Positions 15,844 through 22,625 of a stretch of DNA of 64,000 bases are shown in pieces. Both the position numbers and the translations under genes were made by a program. Position 1 is the stretch's first letter; every line of letters starts with the position of its first letter. The notes beneath the pieces are model-generated. The model did no database searches, was not told where the DNA came from, and worked only from the letters and a program-made list of their open reading frames with translations. This DNA comes from Mucilaginibacter lappiensis. GTDB lineage: Bacteria; Bacteroidota; Bacteroidia; Sphingobacteriales; Sphingobacteriaceae. The stretch covers positions 108,390 through 172,389 of the forward strand of contig NZ_FTMG01000016.1 in assembly GCF_900155965.1 (NCBI RefSeq), in the 5' to 3' direction.

Positions 15844-16377
15844 CTAAAACATTCCCTTTAGCCCGTCAATAATGCTTTCAAAAAAGGTGGGCATACTTAG
15901 GCCGTTGTGATAGTTAAAGTATAGGAATATACAGAATATCACCACCGCAATAATAATAAACCGCTTAAACATATAGGCCAGCAGCACCAGTGCTAGCGGA
16001 ATGGCCACCAGCAATATCCAGCTAATATGGAGTGGACTTAGTTTACTATCATGCTTGTAAATGTAATACAGAATGGCGTGCGTGCCACTGTCGTTCATGT
16101 GTTTGGCATATAAAAAGGCCGAGCGGTCGAGTTTGTGACGATAGAAAGCTGTTCCTTTTTCAAATTTCAACTGTTCCTGGAAACCGTTCATTACAAAGGT
16201 GAATACCCCGTTCACATCCTCCTGTATCACACCGGCGGTATCGGTAGCAACCACCGCAACCTCATCAACAGCAAAAGGATTTTCTTTTATCACAAAGTGA
16301 TTTATCGCTATCGATTTTGCAAAGCCGAAGCTATGAGCGGCTGTAATAAGGCTTAGTAAAAGAAATAGTTTCTTCAT
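15844..16377 (-). CDS. Exported membrane protein, function unknown
   Basis: The 177-residue protein has a signal peptide (MKKLFLLLSLITAAHSFGFA), then about 100 residues predicted outside the cytoplasm, including an acidic segment (DEVAVVATDTAGVIQEDVNG). Two hydrophobic helices follow at about 118-155 (WILLVAIPLALVLLAYMF, IIIAVVIFCIFLYF), and the tail is short. I recognise no family. It is isolated between repeats and convergent with the BamA-like gene. Confidence 0.65.
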   Translation of the reverse strand: MKKLFLLLSLITAAHSFGFAKSIAINHFVIKENPFAVDEVAVVATDTAGVIQEDVNGVFTFVMNGFQEQLKFEKGTAFYRHKLDRSAFLYAKHMNDSGTHAILYYIYKHDSKLSPLHISWILLVAIPLALVLLAYMFKRFIIIAVVIFCIFLYFNYHNGLSMPTFFESIIDGLKGMF

Positions 16378-16640
16378 TTTTTCAATTGGTCGGTTATGTT
16401 ACCGTATAAATATGTCCGCAATAAAAATAGTGTTTTAAAGCTGTTGGTTCAAGAAATATATGCCAGCATTTAATACCTCCTGCAATATGTACCCAAAACG
16501 AGTAAGATCATAACAGCCATGAGGCCATTTTGTTGAACGTTTAATTGCTTCAATAATTTACAATGCCGTTATGCAGGCTTTACTGCTAAAATATTAAAAT
16601 ACCTTAGCTTAGCGGCCATTGCAAATAGCGCTCCATAAAA

Positions 16641-17006
16641 ATGATCAAAGCATATAAATTATATACCGGTGCCGACGGTAATTCGCACATACAAACAGGC
16701 AGCGTAGCCGAGGCTGAGTTTAACGAGGCGGTGTCTATCCGGTTCCAGGAATCGCCACCACATTCATTCTTTGATTGGCACAATGCGCCTACCAATCAAT
16801 ACGTGATCACCCTGTTAGGGACATTGGAGTTTGAAACCCGTACCGGCGAAACTTTTATATTGAAACCCGGCGAAATACTGATAGCTACCGACACTACCGG
16901 CACTGCTCACAAATGGCGACTGATTAATGACGAACCCTGGCGCCGCGTTTACGTAACATTTGACCAGGAAAACCAGGTGAATTTTATACCGGACGTTGAG
17001 TCGTAA
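16641..17006 (+). CDS. Cupin-domain protein
   Basis: The 121-residue protein forms a single cupin barrel. The first cupin motif is weak (HSFFDWHNAPTNQYVITLLG, with His residues near 41 and 47 that might bind a metal). The second is GETFILKPGEILIATDTTGTAHKW. Such short cupins are often unassigned enzymes or sugar-binding modules. The gene stands alone ahead of a hairpin repeat whose left arm overlaps its stop codon. Confidence 0.75.
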   Translation: MIKAYKLYTGADGNSHIQTGSVAEAEFNEAVSIRFQESPPHSFFDWHNAPTNQYVITLLGTLEFETRTGETFILKPGEILIATDTTGTAHKWRLINDEPWRRVYVTFDQENQVNFIPDVES

Positions 17007-17095
17007 GTCTGAAGTTCTAAGTCTTGTGTCATAAGTCAAAAGAATCTCTTCTCCCAACTTGAGACTTCGGACTTACGACTTTGGACTCCTGACTA
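17004..17095. repeat. Intergenic word-repeat hairpin, locus C
   Basis: The left arm is built from AAGTC words (CGTAAGTCTGAAGTTC, TAAGTC twice). The right arm repeats them inverted (GACTTCGGACTTACGACTTT, GGACTCCTGACT). The hairpin lies between the cupin gene and the purU promoter. Confidence 0.8.
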
Positions 17096-17192
17096 TTTTT
17101 ATTCTCCTGCTGATTTTAAACCACATAATTATTTGTATAAATGATACCTGTTTGTAAATTACACGCAAATTCTTTTTGTATACCCTGATACC

Positions 17193-18017
17193 ATGATTAT
17201 TGTTATTCAATGTAAAGACCAGGTTGGCTTGGTAGGCTCCATAGCCACTATACTGGCCAAGCACCAGCTCAATATCGTTTCCATGCGCGAACATGTAGAT
17301 AAGGCCGAAAATATCTTTTTTGTACGCCTGGAAATAGAGGATGGAGATACCGGGGGATTGGAGGAGACATTGAAAGAAGTATTACCCCCTGGCGCAATTA
17401 TAGCTGTAAACCCCAACCCGCATAAAAAAATAGTGGTGATGGTGACCAAAGAGTACCATTGTTTGGCCGATATACTGATACGTAATTATTTTAAAACCCT
17501 GGGGGCAACGGTGCAATGTGTCATCGGCAATCATGCCACCCTGCAGGATATTTGCGAACGCTTTGATATGCCTTTTTACCACCTGTCGCACGAGCAATAT
17601 GGCCGGAAAGAGCTGGAGCAGCAAATGGGGGATGTAATACAGCAATATGCCCCTGATTATATTGTGCTAGCCAAGTTTATGCGAATCCTGTCCCCAGCGT
17701 TTGTAGCCAGGTTTCCGATGCGCATCATCAATATACACCATTCTTTTTTACCAGCATTTATTGGCGCCAATCCTTATAAACAAGCTTTTGAGCGTGGCGT
17801 AAAATTGATTGGCGCTACTGCCCATTTTGTATCCAACGAGCTGGATGAAGGGCCCATCATTGCCCAGCAGATCATCCCGGTAAATCATTCATTTACGGCC
17901 GCTACTATGGTAAAAGCCGGTCAGGAAATTGAAACAGCGGTATTAGCCAATGCCCTTAAACTGGTTATTGAAGATCGTGTTTTTGTGTACGGGAATAAAA
18001 CGGTTGTTTTTGGGTAG
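17193..18017 (+). CDS. purU: Formyltetrahydrofolate deformylase
   Basis: The 274-residue enzyme hydrolyses 10-formyl-THF to THF and formate, balancing one-carbon pools and purine synthesis. An ACT domain fills residues 1-80 (IIVIQCKDQVGLVGSIATIL) and probably binds a regulatory amino acid. The formyltransferase-like catalytic domain begins near 85. NIHHSFLPAFIGANPY carries the catalytic Asn-His pair, and ELDEGPII supplies the conserved Asp region. Length agrees with PurU. It is monocistronic. Confidence 0.95.
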   Translation: MIIVIQCKDQVGLVGSIATILAKHQLNIVSMREHVDKAENIFFVRLEIEDGDTGGLEETLKEVLPPGAIIAVNPNPHKKIVVMVTKEYHCLADILIRNYFKTLGATVQCVIGNHATLQDICERFDMPFYHLSHEQYGRKELEQQMGDVIQQYAPDYIVLAKFMRILSPAFVARFPMRIINIHHSFLPAFIGANPYKQAFERGVKLIGATAHFVSNELDEGPIIAQQIIPVNHSFTAATMVKAGQEIETAVLANALKLVIEDRVFVYGNKTVVFG

Positions 18018-18042
18018 GCAAAAGTAATAAAAACAGGGTGTC

Positions 18043-18114
18043 ATGGTGAGCTCCGTCGAACCATGGTGGGCAGGCCTCTGCGCGCGCGTCTTCGACAAGC
18101 TCAGACTGACAGGC
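18043..18114. repeat. TGTCA...TGACA dispersed hairpin repeat
   Basis: The left arm TGTCATGGTGAGCTCCGTCG pairs with the right arm TTCGACAAGCTCAGACTGACA read backwards (imperfect). A GC-rich loop CTCTGCGCGCGCG lies between. Half copies occur at 15690 and 49943. It is probably also the transcriptional end of purU. Confidence 0.75.
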
Positions 18115-18206
18115 CTTTTACAATTTAGTAATTTACTTCGCTAATTAACCTCTGTTTAATACGCAGGCTTTATTTTTACCACCTATAAATATTTGTTAAA
18201 ACCACC

Positions 18207-19085
18207 ATGAAAAAAATCATTCTTCTTTTAGTCCTTTCTATTGCCATCTGCACAGCCGGCTTTGCCCAGCAATTTACCGTGGCTACCTACAATATGCGTA
18301 ATGATAATGCCAGTAATGACGATTCGGTACGCGGTAATGGTTGGAAACAGCGCCTGCCGGTAATTGTAAAACTGATACAGTTTCATGACTTTGATATATT
18401 CGGCACGCAGGAGTGTCTTATCCACCAGTTACAAGGCCTTAAAGCCAGCATGCCCAATTACGCATATACCGGCATAGGCAGAGACGATGGTAAAACCGAA
18501 GGTGAGTTCTCGGCTATTTTTTATAAAACTACTAAGTTTAAGCTGTTGGCCCATGGCGATTTTTGGTTGGCCCCAGTTACCGATAAGCCAAACAAGGGCT
18601 GGGATGCTGCCTTACCACGTATTTGTTCATGGGGTGCCTTCCAGGAGATCAAAACAGGGTATAAATTCTACTACTTTAACCTGCACATGGATCATATTGG
18701 CGTAGTGGCCCGCCGCGAAAGCGCTAAACTGGTTTTAACCAAGATCAAGACCATAGCTGGTACTGCCTCGGTTATATTTTCGGGCGATTTTAATGTCGAT
18801 CAAACTTCTGATAGTTATGCGGTGATCAATACATCGGGTACTTTAAAGGATGCTTATGAGCTGTCGCCCATCAAATATGCCGAGAATGGTACTTTTAATG
18901 ATTTTAATGCCAATACCAAAACTACGTCACGTATCGACCATATATTTTTAACTAAAGATTTTACCGTAAAAAGGTATGGGATATTGACTGATAGTTATAG
19001 AGCAAAAACAAAAGGAGGGGATAAATACGAGGCCAAACTTCCGTCTGACCATTTCCCGGTAATGATAGTGGTGGATCATCAATGA
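18207..19085 (+). CDS. Secreted endonuclease/exonuclease/phosphatase-family protein
   Basis: The 292-residue exported protein has a signal peptide (IILLLVLSIAICTAGFAQ). EEP landmarks are VATYNMRND (Asn), GTQECL (metal-binding Glu), FNLHMDHIG (His), FSGDFNVD (Asp-Asn) and the terminal SDHFPVMIV (catalytic Asp-His). The family includes nucleases, sphingomyelinases and sugar-phosphate or lipid phosphatases; the substrate cannot be fixed. Similar secreted members are common in carbohydrate-degrading Bacteroidota. It converges with the GH30 gene. Confidence 0.9.
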   Translation: MKKIILLLVLSIAICTAGFAQQFTVATYNMRNDNASNDDSVRGNGWKQRLPVIVKLIQFHDFDIFGTQECLIHQLQGLKASMPNYAYTGIGRDDGKTEGEFSAIFYKTTKFKLLAHGDFWLAPVTDKPNKGWDAALPRICSWGAFQEIKTGYKFYYFNLHMDHIGVVARRESAKLVLTKIKTIAGTASVIFSGDFNVDQTSDSYAVINTSGTLKDAYELSPIKYAENGTFNDFNANTKTTSRIDHIFLTKDFTVKRYGILTDSYRAKTKGGDKYEAKLPSDHFPVMIVVDHQ

Positions 19086-19125
19086 CCCACCACACCAGAG
19101 ATATAGTTGATTAGTATAAGGCTTT

Positions 19126-20586
19126 TTATTCTACAATAAGCGTAGCGATGGAGTGAGGTAAGCTGGTAGTTTTAGCGGCTTTGCCTTTTATCCATAAATA
19201 GTATTCAATTTTTTCGTCGGTTTTGTTCATCACCACTACGGCCAGTTTACCATCGGTATTCAAGTACGCGGTGGTTAACAGTTTATCCCTGCTAGCTACC
19301 GCGCTTACACGTTTGGCGCCCGGACGGATAAACTTAGAGAATTGGCCCAGGTAATAGTAAGAGCTGGTATAAATGAGATTACCGGTTTGGGTATCAGCAT
19401 GTACCGGAGCAAAGCAATAGTTACCCACGTGGTTTGGTCCGCCTTTTTCATCAAGCAAAATGTTCCAATCGGTCCAGGCTACGGTACCGGCGTTAAAATC
19501 ATTGATCATGGATAGTCCGTATCTTTCGCCCAGGGCCCAGTCGTTAACTTTAGCAAAATCAAACTTTTCGATACAGCCTTCTGTAAAAATCAGGTTTTTA
19601 TCGGGGAATGATTCATGTACGCGACGGGTGCTTTCAAATTGCTGACCGGCACCTGTCCAGGTTTCATACCAATGGAAACCTACACCCCATATGTATTTGG
19701 CGGCTTCAGGGTCTTCTAAAATGGTGCTGGCACGCTGGTAAAGCAAGTCGCGGTTATGATCCCATACAATCAGTTTCTTATCGGCCAGGCCTTGTTTGTG
19801 CAGGGTTGGACCTAAAAAGTTCTTTACAAAATCGCGTTCCTCTTCAGCAGTGAACATGCACGACTCCCAGCTTTGTTTAGCCATAGGCTCGTTCTGTACT
19901 GAAAGACCCCATACCGGGATGCCTTCTTTTTCGTAGGCTTTTATAAATTTTACATAGAAATTGGCCCAGCTTTGATCAAATTCCGGCTTCAGTTTGCCAC
20001 CGTGCAGTACATCGTTATTGTCTTTCATAAAAGCCGGAGGGCTCCATGGCGAAACAAACAGGGTTAATTTTCCCCCAGCCGCAGCCATAGCCGCTTTGAT
20101 AAAAGGGATTCGGTAAGTTTTATCGTGGCTGATGTCGAACGTTTTCAGGTCGGCATCACCTTCTTTTACATAACTGTAGCTTGCGCTCGAAAAATCGCAG
20201 CTTTGGATATTGGTACGGGCCACGGTGTAACCAATACCCTTGTCTTTATCGAAATAGGCGGTTAAAAATTCCTTTTGTTTATCTTTTGGCAGTTTGGCAA
20301 ATACCTCGGCCGATGCATCGGTTAAGGCGCCACCCACGCCCAGCATGGTTTGGAATGTTTTAGCCGGATCAACAAAAACAGAAACCTCGGTTTCGCCGGG
20401 TTGTGGTTTATCCGTAAATTGGAGTGTTTCGGTTTGAGTAAGCTTATAGCCCGCCTCTTTTTCGGACACAATTACCTTTACCGATTTGTTGTTTATAGAA
20501 AACGGAGCTGTCCCCTGGGCATTTACAAAGCCAGCTTTTACAAGGCCGCCCGCGATAAAACAAGCAATTAAAATTTTTTTCTTCAT
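19126..20586 (-). CDS. Glycoside hydrolase family 30 (glucosylceramidase-like)
   Basis: The 486-residue exported retaining glycosidase begins at ATG 20584-20586, which gives a proper signal peptide (KKKILIACFIAGGLVKAGFVNAQ); a longer in-frame start at 20643 would bury it. GH30 features are GVGGALTDASAEVF, the acid/base Glu233 in VQNEPMAKQ and the nucleophile Glu336 in LIFTEGCIE. The C-terminal beta-sandwich carries YYYLGQFSKFIRPGA. Likely substrates are beta-1,6- or beta-1,3-glucans or glucosylceramides. It stands alone on the strand with 274 bp upstream, in which I see no clear operator. Confidence 0.93.
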   Translation of the reverse strand: MKKKILIACFIAGGLVKAGFVNAQGTAPFSINNKSVKVIVSEKEAGYKLTQTETLQFTDKPQPGETEVSVFVDPAKTFQTMLGVGGALTDASAEVFAKLPKDKQKEFLTAYFDKDKGIGYTVARTNIQSCDFSSASYSYVKEGDADLKTFDISHDKTYRIPFIKAAMAAAGGKLTLFVSPWSPPAFMKDNNDVLHGGKLKPEFDQSWANFYVKFIKAYEKEGIPVWGLSVQNEPMAKQSWESCMFTAEEERDFVKNFLGPTLHKQGLADKKLIVWDHNRDLLYQRASTILEDPEAAKYIWGVGFHWYETWTGAGQQFESTRRVHESFPDKNLIFTEGCIEKFDFAKVNDWALGERYGLSMINDFNAGTVAWTDWNILLDEKGGPNHVGNYCFAPVHADTQTGNLIYTSSYYYLGQFSKFIRPGAKRVSAVASRDKLLTTAYLNTDGKLAVVVMNKTDEKIEYYLWIKGKAAKTTSLPHSIATLIVE

Positions 20587-20860
20587 GGATTTATATAATA
20601 GAATACCGGGGTTGAATAACGCTGAAAATGGACGTTCCGGCAATCCAAATTTATTAAAGTTAATGAGAATAAAGCAAAAAGACTTGTATAAATAATTGAT
20701 TTATAATTACTTGGTATAAAATTGATACGCTTTAATACCGGAGTTGTTTAGTAGCAAAAAAACTCATAATCAGACTGTTCCGTTCAGGGCGTTACAGTCC
20801 TAATTAAATTTTGATGCGCTTAAATACAAAATGAATTATGTGTATCAGCCGGGGCAAAAA

Positions 20861-21247
20861 TTACTTTTGCGCCTTGATCTCTTCCTCTATCCGCAGGCTT
20901 TCTTTATGGATGGCGTTCATTAGCTCGGTTACAAAGGTTTCTGACAAGCTTTCTTTTTTACCGGCTTCAATACTCTTTTCGATCACCTGCTTAAAGCGAT
21001 CGGCCTGCAATGCGGGGATGTTGTTCTTGGCTTTGTAAACACCAATTTCTTTAACCACCCTTTCGCGTTCGCCAAGTAAGGCTATGAGCGCTTTATCAAG
21101 CGAGTCAATTTTTTTGCGGCTTACCTGCAGGGTTTGATCATTGCCTTTGGACGTTTTCATTGGTGCTGTTTGTGCGCTCACTAAACTATAACTAAACAGG
21201 GATACTAATAATAAGCCAAACGCGCGGCTGTATAATTTTACTTTCAT
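20861..21247 (-). CDS. Exported chorismate mutase, AroQ class
   Basis: The 128-residue protein has a signal peptide (LLLVSLFSYSLVSAQ) followed by an all-helical AroQ chorismate mutase domain (about 43-125). The active-site pattern is present: Arg in SRKKIDSLD, Arg in GERERVV, Lys in VYKAKNN, and Asp-Arg in QADRF. A Glu replaces Gln at the last active-site position (LRIEEE), as in some other AroQ enzymes. It converts chorismate to prephenate. Export to the periplasm is unusual for a biosynthetic enzyme and recalls the secreted *AroQ forms. It lacks prephenate dehydratase or dehydrogenase domains. Confidence 0.85.
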   Translation of the reverse strand: MKVKLYSRAFGLLLVSLFSYSLVSAQTAPMKTSKGNDQTLQVSRKKIDSLDKALIALLGERERVVKEIGVYKAKNNIPALQADRFKQVIEKSIEAGKKESLSETFVTELMNAIHKESLRIEEEIKAQK

Positions 21248-21300
21248 GCTTTTTTAACCAATAAACCTATAAATTATTGCAAGTGTTTTCAATTATACAT

Positions 21301-21330
21301 AAAAAAAGCAGGCTTCTGTAAACCTGCTTT
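21301..21330 (-). terminator. Rho-independent terminator of the lipoprotein gene
   Basis: On the minus strand AAAGCAGG pairs with CCTGCTTT and a T run follows. It sits just past the stop at 21349 and before the chorismate mutase gene, so that gene is probably transcribed separately. Confidence 0.8.
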
Positions 21331-21348
21331 CCATTTAGCTTTTGCGCC

Positions 21349-21711
21349 TTACCTGCCATCGGCATTATGACCATGTTTAATCATGTCTTTAACCGCCTGG
21401 GCTAAAAATTCCTTATCGCCATCATTAAGCATGGTTTGTTTCCCGCCATCGTTTAGTTCATAGGTGATCTTGCCATAGTGATCACTCTCGGCAATTAACT
21501 GTTTGTCGTCGCGGGAGTATTTTACATACCCGTTTGGTGAAATACTTTGAATGCCGGTGCCATCGGGGGTAAAATAGGTTTGCCCCACATATTCTATTTT
21601 TACGGTGCGGCCGTTATTATTTTCCACGATAGTGGTATGCCTTTTGCCAAATCGGCACGCGGACACCGATAAAAGGATAACGATGGCCGCAATCAATTGT
21701 AGTTTTTTCAT
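21349..21711 (-). CDS. Small lipoprotein, function unknown
   Basis: The 120-residue protein starts at ATG 21709-21711 and has a lipoprotein signal with lipobox LSVSAC at about residues 14-19. The mature part (TIVENNNGRTVKIEYVG, VKYSRDDKQLIAESDHYGKI) is a small beta-rich domain followed by an acidic or helical end (DKEFLAQAVKDMIKHG). No family is recognised. The start is 11 bp downstream of the DUF998 gene stop, so the two form an operon. Confidence 0.75.
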   Translation of the reverse strand: MKKLQLIAAIVILLSVSACRFGKRHTTIVENNNGRTVKIEYVGQTYFTPDGTGIQSISPNGYVKYSRDDKQLIAESDHYGKITYELNDGGKQTMLNDGDKEFLAQAVKDMIKHGHNADGR

Positions 21712-21722
21712 GATATAAATTT

Positions 21723-22328
21723 TTAATGATTTAAAAGTTGTTGATTTTCCTGTAACGACACTAGCCTGATGAGTCCGATGCTTAGCCCTATGAACCAAAC
21801 CGACCAGCCCAAATGCACAAATCGTTGAATAAGGCCCGGGTATGTATTTTGAATAGCAGGTATAAAGCGTAAAAATATCAGCAGCATCAGCGCCAGGCTT
21901 ATTACGGATGTTACCCTCACAGATACCAGCTCCCGTCTGCCCCGCCATAAAACGGCAACTAGTAGTGTACCTACATAGAACAGTAAAAAAGCCGGACCCG
22001 AAGCCGAATGTAGATGATCTCCTGCATGAAACATGGCTGCCCAACCCATCATAAAAGTAAATGCGGGCAGCGTAAATACCGGGATTAGGTTAAGGTCTAA
22101 TTGTTTACAGGCGCCGTATACACCCATTATAAAAAACATACTTAAAATGGCGCTAAACATAGTTAAGGTAGCCATTAAAGGTTCAGACGGGGTGCCGGTA
22201 GCGCCAAGCTCGCTGATGGTGCCGCTCAGATGATTATAATTTCCATGTATAAAACCGCATAGTATAGTTGATGCCCAAAAAACTATGGGGATAATAATGC
22301 CGGTGTATAGTAACATTTTGATGTTCAT
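21723..22328 (-). CDS. DUF998-family integral membrane protein
   Basis: The 201-residue protein has about six transmembrane helices. Landmarks are HGNYNHLSGTISELGATGTP in the first loop and HAGDHLHSASG further on, both typical of DUF998. The chosen start is ATG at 22326-22328; an in-frame TTG at 22367 is less likely because it would lie too close to the promoter. The role of DUF998 proteins is unknown. It is co-transcribed with the lipoprotein, and its promoter carries repeated palindromes. Confidence 0.8.
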   Translation of the reverse strand: MNIKMLLYTGIIIPIVFWASTILCGFIHGNYNHLSGTISELGATGTPSEPLMATLTMFSAILSMFFIMGVYGACKQLDLNLIPVFTLPAFTFMMGWAAMFHAGDHLHSASGPAFLLFYVGTLLVAVLWRGRRELVSVRVTSVISLALMLLIFLRFIPAIQNTYPGLIQRFVHLGWSVWFIGLSIGLIRLVSLQENQQLLNH

Positions 22329-22354
22329 GATAGTAGCTAAGGTTAAAATTGAAA

Positions 22355-22397
22355 CAAATATATACAAAACATGGTACTATACAATACATAGTACTAT
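22355..22397 (-). promoter_or_regulatory. Promoter and tandem palindromic operator of the DUF998 operon
   Basis: On the minus strand TTG (22382-22384) and TATATTTG (22355-22362) are 19 bp apart, an exact Bacteroidota promoter. Two 11-bp direct repeats (ATAGTACTATG and ATAGTACCATG) at 22387-22397 and 22370-22380 are centred 17 bp apart and overlap the -33 region. The first contains a perfect palindrome ATAGTACTAT. A repressor of the PadR type is my guess. Confidence 0.65.
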
Positions 22398-22625
22398 ATT
22401 TGGTAAAATATTTTAATTGTAACCTAACTGTTTAAAAGTGGGTCATATAGATGTGTGTATGCGAAATGAATAGCGTAAATGATTCAAAAGCGAACGGCCT
22501 GTACGAATCCGAACAGATTAATTGATATCGATTGTTGTTAATTGTCTGTAAAACAATTTGTTACGATATTGGCATATATTTTATTATAGAACAAGCTCTA
22601 CCTAATTAATTAAGCTGTTATCCAA

